Source: Actinomycetes bacterium
GTDB lineage: Bacteria; Actinomycetota; Acidimicrobiia; Acidimicrobiales; RAAP-2
Assembly (NCBI GenBank): GCA_021849435.1
Contig: JAJZSX010000048.1
Coordinates: 3,187 to 11,097, forward strand
Direction: 5' to 3'
Length of the DNA: 7,911 nt
The notes below the pieces were generated by a model. That model was not told the origin of the DNA and made no database searches. It saw only the letters and a program-made list of their open reading frames with translations. The position numbers and the translations under genes were made by a program. Within the stretch, counting starts at the first letter, position 1. Every line of letters starts with the position of its first letter. Below are positions 1-5,762 of the stretch, piece after piece.

Positions 1-2
1 GG

Positions 3-146
3 CACAGCCACGTCAGTGTGTCGAGCCTCAAGGTCGGCGACGCGGTCTTCGTCGTGCCCCTGGCGTCGCGTCCGTCGACGGCCGCGACGATTGGCGTGCT
101 GCCCGCGTCACATGGGGGTGAACATGACGGCACGACCGAGGACTGA
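3..146 (+). CDS. C-terminal end of an unidentified protein (5' truncated)
   Basis: This frame is open from the window edge to a TGA at 144-146. Its translation looks protein-like: an alternating hydrophobic stretch (VSVSSLKVGDAVFVVPLAS), then TAATIGVLPA, then a polar His/Asp/Glu-rich tail ending in TED. The LKVGDAVFVV segment followed by a second strand ending in VLP resembles the short beta-barrel repeats of DUF5666-like secreted proteins, but 47 residues are too few to name a family. The other two forward frames are Arg-rich and less plausible. The gene converges on azlD, with a hairpin between the two stops. That the frame is coding is inferred from composition; the function is unknown. 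Confidence 0.45.
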   Translation, partial: HSHVSVSSLKVGDAVFVVPLASRPSTAATIGVLPASHGGEHDGTTED

Positions 147-188
147 AGAGGCGGTGCTGTGACGTCCAGGCACGGTTCGTGATTGACG

Positions 189-208
189 GCACTCGGTCTC
201 GCGAGTGC
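189..208. terminator. Hairpin between two convergent genes
   Basis: GCACTCG (189-195) and CGAGTGC (202-208) are perfect 7-base inverted arms with a 6-base loop. They lie between the upstream gene's stop at 146 and the azlD stop codon at 209-211, where a bidirectional terminator would be expected. There is no run of T on either side, so it is not a classical intrinsic terminator. Hairpins without a T-run have been proposed as terminators in actinobacteria. The inverted repeat is seen; the role is inferred. Confidence 0.45.
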
Positions 209-520
209 TCAGATGGTGAGTTGGAGGACGGCGCAGGTGACGATGGCGACGATGAAGACGGTCACGAGCGAGGCCTTGAATCGCATGGCGATCGCACCGG
301 CGCCGACGCCAGCGAGCACCGGCCAATCCACGCCGTAGTGTCCATTTGCGTCAAACAGGCCGGTCATGATCAAGGCGGTGAGCATCGCCGGTGGGAGCAG
401 ATACGCCGTTCGCTGGACCCGGGGATGGTTGAGGACGGACCGGGGCAGGGAGACCCCGGCGAGTTTGAGACCGTAACTACCGAGTGAGGTCAGCACCACC
501 ATGATCCAGAGTGACATCAC
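209..520 (-). CDS. azlD: AzlD-family branched-chain amino acid exporter small subunit
   Basis: This is a 103-residue, very hydrophobic protein with about four predicted membrane spans: residues ~3-20, ~38-55, ~62-80 and ~83-102. The length and the first-helix pattern (LWIMVVLTSLGSYGLKLAG) are typical of AzlD proteins, as is the motif around residues 30-45 (LNHPRVQRTAYLLPPAML). AzlD proteins are small partners of AzlC in exporters for branched-chain amino acids and analogues such as 4-azaleucine. Its ATG overlaps the azlC stop by four bases (ATGA read on the minus strand), so the two are almost certainly translationally coupled in the order azlC-azlD. Substrate specificity cannot be read from the sequence. 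Confidence 0.88.
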   Translation of the reverse strand: MMSLWIMVVLTSLGSYGLKLAGVSLPRSVLNHPRVQRTAYLLPPAMLTALIMTGLFDANGHYGVDWPVLAGVGAGAIAMRFKASLVTVFIVAIVTCAVLQLTI

Positions 521-1257
521 GACGTCTCCTTCTCGCGCGGGGACCGCGACGGTGTCGCCCCGACGACCACCGCCACGACTGCTGCGGCGAGGATCGGCAC
601 CCCCGGAGGGGTGAGGGGAATGAGCACGAGGGTCACCAGCGCCGCCGCGATCGCGACGGTGGCGGCCCCGTCACGTGAGAGCTGGGGCCAGAGGAGGGCG
701 AGGAAGATCGCCGGCGCGGCGGCGGACAGACCGAAGGCGGTCGTGTTGATGCCACTGCCGATGAGGGCCCCGGCCAACGTCCCCACGGTCCAGAGCGAGT
801 ACAGGCTCACGCCCGTCGCCCAGAAGGCGTAGTGACCGGCGCGCGAGTCGCGTTGGGCGACCGCCATCGCGGTGGTCTCGTCAATGACGAAGTGGGCGGT
901 CCAAAGTCGCTGCAACCCCCGAGGTTGCACGACCTGGGTCACGGGTACGCCGTAAAACATGTTTCGCGTGCCAAGTAGGAGGGCCGCTGACAACCCGGCG
1001 AGAGGTGATCCGCCCGCCGCGACGACGCCCACGAAGGCGAACTGCGACGCACCCGTATAGGCGACGACGCTCATAACGAGTGCTTGGAGGACGGTGAGGC
1101 CCGACGCGATGGCGATCGCCCCAAAGGTGACGCCGAAGGCACCGGCGTAGATGCCGATTCCCAGGGCGGCGCGGGTGATCGCAGCCCGTTCCGGGAAGTC
1201 CGTGTCCGTTGCCCGTGCATCGCGATCACGAGGTGGAAAGCGCGTCGTCTCACCCAT
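517..1257 (-). CDS. azlC: AzlC-family branched-chain amino acid exporter large subunit
   Basis: The product is a 246-residue integral membrane protein with a polar N-terminus of about 25 residues and roughly six to eight membrane spans. Family landmarks are present: the glycine-rich first span (ALGIGIYAGAFGVTFGAIAI), TGASQF at about 68-73, the RNMFY segment at 98-102, and DETTAM at 126-131. AzlC acts with AzlD to export branched-chain amino acids. I chose the ATG at 1257. An in-frame ATG at 1287 would add ten residues, but those codons coincide with an AT-rich palindrome (1263-1281) that looks like regulatory DNA. Neither start has a Shine-Dalgarno sequence. On the minus strand TAATAT lies 7 bases before the 1257 ATG, where a -10 box for a leaderless transcript would sit. 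The gene is divergent from an Lrp/AsnC regulator, as expected for azl control. Confidence 0.88.
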   Translation of the reverse strand: MGETTRFPPRDRDARATDTDFPERAAITRAALGIGIYAGAFGVTFGAIAIASGLTVLQALVMSVVAYTGASQFAFVGVVAAGGSPLAGLSAALLLGTRNMFYGVPVTQVVQPRGLQRLWTAHFVIDETTAMAVAQRDSRAGHYAFWATGVSLYSLWTVGTLAGALIGSGINTTAFGLSAAAPAIFLALLWPQLSRDGAATVAIAAALVTLVLIPLTPPGVPILAAAVVAVVVGATPSRSPREKETS

Positions 1258-1262
1258 GAGCA

Positions 1263-1281
1263 CAATATTAAACTGATATTG
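1263..1281. promoter_or_regulatory. AT-rich palindrome in the azlC/lrp divergent region (candidate Lrp/AsnC operator)
   Basis: CAATAT (1263-1268) and ATATTG (1276-1281) are perfect inverted arms around a 7-base spacer, giving a 19-base AT-rich palindrome in otherwise GC-rich DNA. A second inverted pair, GCATT (1284-1288) and AATGC (1298-1302), lies beside it, and GCAATA recurs at 1325-1330. Lrp/AsnC regulators bind AT-rich palindromes of about 15-20 bases, often as several sites. The palindrome covers the probable azlC -10 region, so binding would be expected to repress azlCD. The sequence pattern is direct; the binding protein is inferred from gene context. Confidence 0.5.
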
Positions 1282-1339
1282 ACGCATTGAAATAGCTAAT
1301 GCAGAGGTAAATACGCCTTGTTATGCAATACTAAAGCGT

Positions 1340-1789
1340 ATGGACGTAATTGACAGAAAGATAATTGCGGAACTGCAGAGCGATGGGCGTCTGTCAAACG
1401 TTGAACTGGCCGAGCGCATCGGTCTCACGCCTGCACCCTGTCTTCGGCGGGTCAAGCGCCTCGAGAACGACGGGGTGATCCTCGGCTACAGCGCGCGGAT
1501 CAGTCCGACAGCGATCGGACTTGGATTTGAGGTGTTGGTGTTCGTGGACCTCACGCACAAGGATCGCGCCACCTTCGAAGCCTTCGAGGCGGGAGTCGCG
1601 AGATTTGACGAGGTCATTGATGTGCGTCGGATGTTCGGGCTGCCTGACTATATTTTGCGCGTCGCGACCGACAGTATTGAAAGTTACGAGGCGTTTATCT
1701 CCTCGCGTCTCGGCGACGTACCTGGTGTCGACAAGCTCGACTCGCACATGACGATGAAACTCGTCAAGTCCTCGGCCGAACGTCGCTGA
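1340..1789 (+). CDS. Lrp/AsnC-family transcriptional regulator, probable regulator of azlCD
   Basis: The product is a 149-residue protein of standard Lrp/AsnC length. Residues 4-50 form the AsnC-type helix-turn-helix (DRKIIAELQSDGRLSNVELAERIGL, then the recognition helix APCLRRVKRLE). Residues ~62-142 form the alpha-beta RAM effector domain, including the family hallmark GLPDYILRV at 100-108. Such proteins assemble as dimers to octamers and respond to amino acids. The divergent neighbours azlC-azlD match the B. subtilis case, where the Lrp-like AzlB represses azlBCD, so control of the exporter in response to an amino acid is the likely role, with autoregulation through the shared region. There is no clear Shine-Dalgarno before the ATG, so a leaderless or very short leader is possible. 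A BkdR-like or general Lrp role cannot be excluded. Confidence 0.9.
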   Translation: MDVIDRKIIAELQSDGRLSNVELAERIGLTPAPCLRRVKRLENDGVILGYSARISPTAIGLGFEVLVFVDLTHKDRATFEAFEAGVARFDEVIDVRRMFGLPDYILRVATDSIESYEAFISSRLGDVPGVDKLDSHMTMKLVKSSAERR

Positions 1790-1799
1790 ACGCGTTCGC
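1774..1799 (+). terminator. Hairpin over the end of the Lrp-type gene
   Basis: CGAACG (1777-1782) pairs with CGTTCG (1793-1798) across a 10-base loop, and the stem extends with one bulge into flanking GG/CC. An alternative perfect 10-base palindrome, GAACGCGTTC (1788-1797), overlaps the TGA stop. There is no T-run downstream. It may be a weak terminator or 3'-end stabiliser; the role is inferred only from position. Confidence 0.3.
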
Positions 1800-2003
1800 C
1801 GCCCCTGCAGACCCGACGCACCAACGAGTCGTCTATCGATGTCGTTCTGGGGGCGTGTTGGAGTCTGAGTACTACACCACAACCGCCTCGGGACTCGGCG
1901 CGACGCGCGGTCGATTGGCGACGGGTTGACGTCGCCCACCGTGAACGACGCGCTGGTGTCGACGTGTTCAAACCGAGAGTCCTGTCTAGGAGAATCCAAA
2001 CGT
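1800..2003. other. Gene-free stretch after the Lrp-type gene
   Basis: No credible coding region is seen on either strand between the regulator and the leader ORF at 2004. An in-frame ATG at 1964 would extend the following small protein upstream, but the added residues are Arg-rich and unlike its body, and no ribosome binding site precedes that ATG. The end of this stretch carries the Shine-Dalgarno-like AGGAGA at 1988-1993. Confidence 0.5.
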
Positions 2004-2066
2004 GTGAACTTCGCGGCAGGGCATTCGTTCAGACTCGACGGGTTCGATTCGCGCTCGTCGTGCTAA
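2004..2066 (+). CDS. Possible 20-codon leader ORF upstream of a small protein gene
   Basis: A GTG at 2004 lies 10 bases after AGGAGA (1988-1993), the only good Shine-Dalgarno sequence in this region. The frame runs 20 codons to TAA at 2064-2066, and the next gene's ATG is at 2069, two bases later. The encoded peptide (MNFAAGHSFRLDGFDSRSSC) has no recognised motif. Because the downstream ATG has no Shine-Dalgarno of its own, translation of the leader could feed ribosomes to it. Short ORFs arise by chance, so this is tentative. Confidence 0.25.
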   Translation: MNFAAGHSFRLDGFDSRSSC

Positions 2067-2068
2067 CG

Positions 2069-2323
2069 ATGGAAGACGTGGAATCCCCGAAGGCGAAGGC
2101 CTACATCGCCCCGGAGAACGTCGCTGAGCCACTTCGTTACTCGGGCTATGTTGCACAATCCGACGGACGTCTTGAGTTCTCTCCGGCCTTCGATTCACTG
2201 TCAGCGGCCCTGGCGTGGGCTCGCGAAAGGACAGACTTTGTGATTGCCAGAGGCGTCTCGGGTCCGTATTACTGGTACGGCGTTGGGCCATCACCGCGCG
2301 ACATCACGGCGCCGCCCGAATAG
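2069..2323 (+). CDS. Small hypothetical protein, 84 residues
   Basis: The chosen ATG gives an 84-residue soluble protein with no signal peptide or membrane span. Its middle reads as a small alpha-beta unit: RYSGYVAQSDGRLEF (strands), FDSLSAALAWARERTD (helix), FVIARGV (strand), then the aromatic-rich YYWYGVGPSP and a Pro-rich end. Small actinobacterial proteins with a similar layout (a helix rich in ALAWAR, a strand, then a YW-GxGP end) are familiar to me as uncharacterised proteins; no function is known to me. The frame stays open to 1964, but the extra 35 residues are Arg-rich and lack a ribosome binding site; a GTG at 2060 is another option. Translation may be coupled to the leader ORF ending at 2066. 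Confidence 0.55.
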   Translation: MEDVESPKAKAYIAPENVAEPLRYSGYVAQSDGRLEFSPAFDSLSAALAWARERTDFVIARGVSGPYYWYGVGPSPRDITAPPE

Positions 2324-2745
2324 CGCCGTGAGCACGTCGAGCCCACTCAGGGTCGAGTTATGACTTTCTGACGTAAGGGGTGCCGCACCCATCGGAGAGA
2401 ATGGGCAAAATAAACCGGTCTCCTTGAGGGGATTTCGCGGTCCACTCGCGCGCCAAAGGCGGACGCGTATGAGTTGTAGAAGCAGCAGCGGGTCCTTCAG
2501 CGCCGAGCGGGTCAGATTGACCGAGAATCCAACGTCCCGGAGCTTCCCGACCAGTCAGGTCATCAACGCGGGAGGGGCGTTCCCTCGTGATGCAGGCGGT
2601 CGCGCGTTTTAGGATCGCAATTTCCATCGCCTGGATGTGGCTCTCGCGGCGCGGGCCGCTGTCCGCCCGGTCCGGTGGCGTGATAGACCCACGTGGGGAC
2701 GTTGTGCGAGACGCCTACGAAGCGGTTACTAGCAAGGGGGAGATC
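2324..2745. other. Gene-free stretch of about 420 bases upstream of the secreted hydrolase
   Basis: No convincing gene is seen. A minus-strand frame at 2358-2627 is open for 89 codons but has low-complexity Arg/Pro/Thr composition, no clear domain and no ribosome binding site. The hydrolase frame extends back to 2587, but that extension would bury the signal peptide. Visible structures are a small hairpin, GGGTG (2378-2382) with CACCC (2386-2390), and at 2422-2435 one copy of a CCTKGWGGGGATTT motif that recurs in two later gaps. No obvious promoter is recognised upstream of the hydrolase. Confidence 0.5.
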
Positions 2746-3681
2746 ATGAATCTTCGAATGTGGTCGGTAGCTCGTCGCGCGAGCGCGGTGATCGTGATGT
2801 CGATGGGGCTCGTCAGTGCTTCGGCGAGCGCATCGAGCACGCCCGCGGCTCGGCACTTCCCCAGCATCGCGCACGTCACGCCGGGTAGCGACTACTTGGC
2901 ACTCGGTGACTCGGTCTCTTTCGGCTATCGCGAAGCGACGACGGTACCCGCCCCTGACTACAGTTCGGCCACCAACTTCGTGGGGTTCCCCGAGGACGTT
3001 GCCGCCGCTCTCGGTCTGCACTTGGCAAACGCCTCGTGCCCGGGTGAGACCTCGTCGAGCTTCCTCAATGTCAGCGCGCAGAGCAATGGCTGTGAGAATC
3101 AGCTCAGTGCGACGGGAGGACTCGTGGCGGGGGGGTACCGATCGCTCTACCCGTTGCACGTGTCGTACACGGGCAGCCAGATGGCCTACGCACTGCAGTA
3201 TTTGAAGTCGCACCCGCGAACCAGTTTGATCACGCTGATGATCGGGGCCAACGATGGCTTCGTCTGCCAGGAGGTCACAACGGACCAGTGCGCATCGCCG
3301 ACGGAGTTGGGGCCCGTGCTCGCAACGGTCAAGAAGAACGTGACCACGATCCTGCACGGACTGCGGGTCACCGCCCACTTCAAGGGTCAGATCGTTCTCG
3401 TCAACTACTACTCGACGGACTACTCCAACGGGTTGGCTTCGGCAGGCAGTCAAGCGATCAATCAGGCCATGGACCAGGGCGGTGCTGGATTCCATGTGGA
3501 GATCGCTGACGGCTACGCCGCCTTCAGCCAAGCGGCCCAGTACGCCGCGAACAACACGTGCAACGCCGGTCTACTCACGCAGCTGTACACGGGCAGTGTC
3601 ATGACGGGTTGCGGGGTCCACCCGAGCGTGGGCGGACAGGCGCTTCTCGCTCAGACGGTGGAGTCGGTGGTGCGCAAGTAG
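2746..3681 (+). CDS. Secreted SGNH/GDSL-type hydrolase (lipase/esterase)
   Basis: The ATG at 2746 follows a strong purine-rich site (AGGGGGAG, 2735-2742) and starts a Sec-type signal peptide: R/K-containing N-terminus, hydrophobic core (ASAVIVMSMGLVSA), likely cleavage near residues 27-33 in the Ala/Ser-rich stretch. The precursor has 311 residues. All SGNH blocks are visible: GDS at 54-56 in LALGDSVSFG (nucleophile Ser56), Gly100 in SCPGET, GAND at 167-170 (oxyanion Asn169), and catalytic His292 in GVHPSVGGQ. This predicts an extracellular ester hydrolase acting on lipids or acylated substrates; the substrate cannot be inferred. Six cysteines (98, 116, 174, 182, 272, 289), an even number lying around the active-site blocks, suggest up to three disulfides, as in secreted actinobacterial members. 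An upstream in-frame ATG at 2587 is rejected because it would place 53 residues before the signal peptide. Confidence 0.9.
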   Translation: MNLRMWSVARRASAVIVMSMGLVSASASASSTPAARHFPSIAHVTPGSDYLALGDSVSFGYREATTVPAPDYSSATNFVGFPEDVAAALGLHLANASCPGETSSSFLNVSAQSNGCENQLSATGGLVAGGYRSLYPLHVSYTGSQMAYALQYLKSHPRTSLITLMIGANDGFVCQEVTTDQCASPTELGPVLATVKKNVTTILHGLRVTAHFKGQIVLVNYYSTDYSNGLASAGSQAINQAMDQGGAGFHVEIADGYAAFSQAAQYAANNTCNAGLLTQLYTGSVMTGCGVHPSVGGQALLAQTVESVVRK

Positions 3682-3772
3682 CGTTACGCGGTTCTCACGA
3701 TGGTTGGCGGCTCGCGGTAATTCGGGGTACGGCTGCGCGCCGCGCGTGTAATCGAGCTCGGCTGTGGGGACT

Positions 3773-3793
3773 GTTCACGCGGAAGGTGTGAAC
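3773..3793. repeat. Inverted repeat GTTCAC/GTGAAC
   Basis: The perfect 6-base arms 3773-3778 and 3788-3793 flank a 9-base spacer, about 90 bases after the hydrolase stop. No T-run follows, so it is a weak terminator candidate, or an operator. Its function is unknown. Confidence 0.35.
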
Positions 3794-3828
3794 CTATCAG
3801 TTACCCAGTGACTGTCCCGCTCGTTTAC

Positions 3829-3872
3829 GAAGCGCAACTTTCGCCGACTCGTCGCCGACGAGAAGCGCAACT
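3829..3872 (+). repeat. Two 11-base direct repeats, 33 bases apart, around a hairpin
   Basis: GAAGCGCAACT occurs at 3829-3839 and 3862-3872, with start points 33 bases apart, about three helical turns. Between them CTCGTC (3848-3853) and GACGAG (3857-3862) form a 6-base stem with a GCC loop. Sequence just after the repeats is also partly similar (TTCGCCGA and GGCGAACCGA). Such phased repeats can be protein-binding or recombination sites; no matching protein is evident here. Confidence 0.45.
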
Positions 3873-3910
3873 GGCGAACCGATAACCGAACGATTCAGCA
3901 CGTTTGACCG

Positions 3911-3938
3911 ATTCCCCCCTGGTGGGGATTTGGATAAA
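3911..3938 (-). repeat. Left copy of inverted flanking element (TTTATCCAAATCCCC plus hairpin)
   Basis: Read on the minus strand, this 28-base segment starts TTTATCCAAATCCCC and ends in a G-run that pairs back to form a C/G hairpin (TCCCC with GGGGA on the plus strand, 6-base loop). It matches the plus-strand segment 5753-5780 at 21 of 28 positions by direct count, including ten identical bases in a row (TCCAAATCCC). The two copies lie on either side of the ATPase gene in opposite orientation. Confidence 0.5.
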
Positions 3939-3946
3939 TGTCAAAC

Positions 3947-3969
3947 CACCTGATGAAAAAGGTCAGGTG
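3947..3969. repeat. Inverted repeat CACCTGA/TCAGGTG
   Basis: The perfect 7-base arms 3947-3953 and 3963-3969 flank a 9-base A-rich loop, immediately inside the left flanking element. No T-run follows on either strand. It could be an operator or part of an element end. Confidence 0.4.
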
Positions 3970-4122
3970 AGACTGGCAAGAAGGCCGCCACCACCAGAGA
4001 AATCTGATTCGATCACCAACAGTCCTGCCGTGTATCACCGGGCCGCAGTGGCCTAGGTAGCGGTCGCGCGTCGGCTCGAGATGGAATCGGTGATCGGGAT
4101 TGGGATGGTTGATACGGGACTA

Positions 4123-4187
4123 TTGACAAGGACACTTTAGAAAACGAGACTTTACAGAAATATATTTTACTTTTGTTGAGGTGAGCC
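4123..4187 (+). promoter_or_regulatory. AT-rich leader and candidate promoter of the ATPase gene
   Basis: This segment is clearly richer in A/T than its surroundings. TATATT at 4161-4166 is a candidate -10 box; it would start a transcript near 4173, just before the Shine-Dalgarno GAGG (4178-4181), which lies 6 bases before the GTG start at 4188. No good -35 box lies at 16-18 bases. A perfect TTGACA at 4123-4128 is too far from TATATT to pair with it. Two imperfect direct repeats containing ACTTTA (4131-4144 and 4146-4160) precede the -10 box. Confidence 0.4.
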
Positions 4188-5619
4188 GTGGGATTCGTTG
4201 GTCGCACTCGGGAACGCGAGCAACTTACTAACTTTCTGCGCCAGGTGGGTGCAGGAAATCGAGCCGACGCCGGCTTCGCTGTGGCACTTCGCGGGCGCCG
4301 TCGTATCGGTAAGTCCCGCCTCGTGGATGAATTCATTCGGGCCCAGGGAATCCCCTACGTCTGGTTCCAGAGCGCGTAAGGGAGCACCTGCCGACGCAGA
4401 GATATCCAACCTTGCCGAAGCCATCGCCGATTCCACGCTTCCGAACGCAGTGGTGGCGCAGAGCGTCAAACCGGAGTCACTGACTGCTGTCTTGAACCTC
4501 CTCTCGGCCGCCCTGCCCACCGATGGACCTTCCGCCATCGTTCTCGACGAACTTCCCTGGCTGCTCGAGGCGATCCCCGGAGGTGCAGGCGAACTTCAGC
4601 GCGTGTGGGACAAGACCTTGTCGCGTCAGCCGGTACTCCTGATTCTCATAGGTAGTGAACTCGCGATGATGGAGCAATTGACGGCACCGGATCAGCCATT
4701 TCATGGGCGGGCCCGCCCGATGACTCTCAGCGCGTTGAGCCCTCGTGACGTCGCTCAAATGACGCAACTAAGCCCGTTTGAGGTGTTCGACGCGTATCTC
4801 ATCACTGGCGGACAACCTCAGGTCATTGAGCAGTGGGCTCCCGGAACATCCCCGGAGGAGTTCCTCCGAGACTCATTCGCGTCGCCTAACAGTGCCCTCG
4901 TCGCATCAGGAATGCGTGTCCTCGATTCCGAGTTCCGCGACGCCACCATCGCACGTCAGGTGCTGACGACCATTGGCGGCCACGGCGAGCGGGTTCGGGC
5001 GAACATCCTCAAGTCCGCACAGACACTGGGATCCCTCACGGGACCCACGCTCGATGAGAAGTTGGAGGAACTCCGCGCGAAGCGAGTAGTCGCCGCTGAT
5101 GACCCATTGTCGAAGCGTGAGGCCAGGAGCGACCGCCGCTGGAGAATCGACGATCCGGCCTTGCGTTTCTGGCTTGCGTTTGTAGAACCCGCCCTCGACG
5201 AGATCGACCGGAATCGGCCCGATCTCGCTCTTCAGCGCTTCAAGAGGAGCTACTCGTCGTGGCGCGGTCGCGCCATCGAGCCGGTAGTCCGCGAGTCGGT
5301 CTGGCGGTTATTGCCCGACACATCGTGGGCGGACGTTCACCACGTTGGGGGGTGGTGGCCTCGCAACAACGTTCCCGAAATCGACATCGTAGGTGCAGTG
5401 AAACAGCCAGGCGAGGTGCGCTTCGTCGGTACGATCAAATGGCGCGCAGAGGTCCCGGTCACGTCCACTGAGCGGGAGGAACTGGCGTTAACCACCACTA
5501 AAGTTCCTGGCGTCAGCGCCTCCACGCCGCTTGTCGCCGTCTGCCCGGCCGGTTCGGACGATGATGGATTCTCCCGCGTATGGACGGCGCAAGACCTGCT
5601 TAACGCATGGCCCAACTGA
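4188..5619 (+). pseudogene. DUF234-type P-loop ATPase gene with a single-base frameshift
   Basis: Two frames join to encode one ATPase of about 476 residues. The first frame (GTG 4188 after GAGGTGAG; stop TAA 4377-4379) gives FVGRTRERE and the Walker A segment RGRRRIGKSR (35-44). The rest, beginning KGAPADAE, lies in the next frame to 5619. It has Walker B AIVLDE (116-121), the sensor-like segment LILIGSELAMME, FHGRARPM, YLITGGQP, a winged-helix region (~258-330), and a C-terminal DUF234 domain with WRGRAIEPVVRES (358-370), PEIDIV (396-401) and GTIKWR (414-419). The span 4188-5619 is 477 codons plus exactly one base, so dropping one base near 4377 restores full length. The family is an archaeal/bacterial ATPase group, often with a nuclease-like C-terminus; its biological role is poorly known. 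The break may be a real mutation, a sequencing error or, less likely, programmed frameshifting. If real, the main product lacks Walker B and is inactive. Confidence 0.8.
4371..4380 (+). other. Frameshift point in the ATPase gene
   Basis: In the start frame the sequence reads AGC GCG TAA G, ending the protein after WFQSA. Skipping the T at 4377 gives SA followed by KGAPADAE, which continues the family pattern without a gap. The total-length arithmetic (one surplus base) and the intact downstream frame of over 410 codons support a single-base insertion here or very close by. Confidence 0.75.
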
Positions 5620-5717
5620 CAGTGGTAGGCGCGGCTGGAGAGTAGTCCATTGGGACGATCAACAGCCGAGTACGGAGTGCACTCCAGTCAAGTTCAGCGA
5701 GGTGACGCGAGACGTCG

Positions 5718-5762
5718 TTTGTCCAAACCTTTGTCCAAATGGCTGGGGACTCTTTGTCCAAA
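5718..5762 (+). repeat. Three identical TTTGTCCAAA repeats
   Basis: Identical 10-base copies lie at 5718-5727, 5730-5739 and 5753-5762. Each is itself partly palindromic (TTTG..CAAA). Start-to-start distances are 12 and 23 bases, close to one and two helical turns, so a protein bound at all three would sit on roughly the same DNA face. The third copy runs directly into the C/G hairpin. A one-mismatch copy (TTTATCCAAA on the minus strand) lies at 3929-3938. These are probably binding sites for a regulator or recombinase; the protein is not identified. Confidence 0.6.

Larger units (their letters stand above)
3682..4187. other. Repeat-rich gene-free stretch of about 500 bases
   Basis: No gene is supported on either strand. 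The stretch is dense in small structures: GTTCAC/GTGAAC inverted arms (3773-3793), two GAAGCGCAACT direct repeats (3829-3839 and 3862-3872) around a CTCGTC/GACGAG hairpin, a C/G hairpin element (3911-3938), and CACCTGA/TCAGGTG inverted arms (3947-3969). It ends in a strikingly AT-rich leader (about 4121-4177) before the ATPase. The density suggests a recombination or regulatory region, or decayed mobile DNA. Confidence 0.5.

Noticed and set aside
1394..1999. Long minus-strand frame of 201 codons opposite the Lrp-type gene
   Set aside because: It overlaps a confidently identified gene on the other strand, is rich in Arg and shows no domain; it is a shadow frame of GC-rich DNA.
2358..2627. Minus-strand 89-codon frame in the gap before the hydrolase
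   Set aside because: Low-complexity composition, no recognisable domain, no ribosome site, and overlap with the start of another long frame; it is treated as chance.
2587..2745. Upstream extension of the SGNH hydrolase from the ATG at 2587
   Set aside because: It would put 53 residues in front of a clear signal peptide, and the strong ribosome site AGGGGGAG directly precedes the ATG at 2746.
4123..4128. Perfect TTGACA as a -35 box for the ATPase gene
   Set aside because: No acceptable -10 box lies 16-18 bases downstream (GAGACT at 4146 is poor), and the better TATATT at 4161 is 32 bases away.
4198..4376. Reading the ATPase as one uninterrupted 473-residue ORF from the ATG at 4198
   Set aside because: Its first 60 residues are in the wrong frame and lack the Walker A motif, which is present in the overlapping frame starting at GTG 4188 with its own ribosome site.
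4371..4380. Programmed +1 frameshifting as the main explanation of the ATPase break
   Set aside because: The P-site codon GCG would have to re-pair with CGT, which is unfavourable, and no stimulatory Shine-Dalgarno-like element is evident just upstream. It remains possible but less likely than an indel.
5718..5762. CRISPR array
   Set aside because: The repeats are only 10 bases and the spacers 2 and 13 bases, far from CRISPR dimensions, and no cas genes are present.
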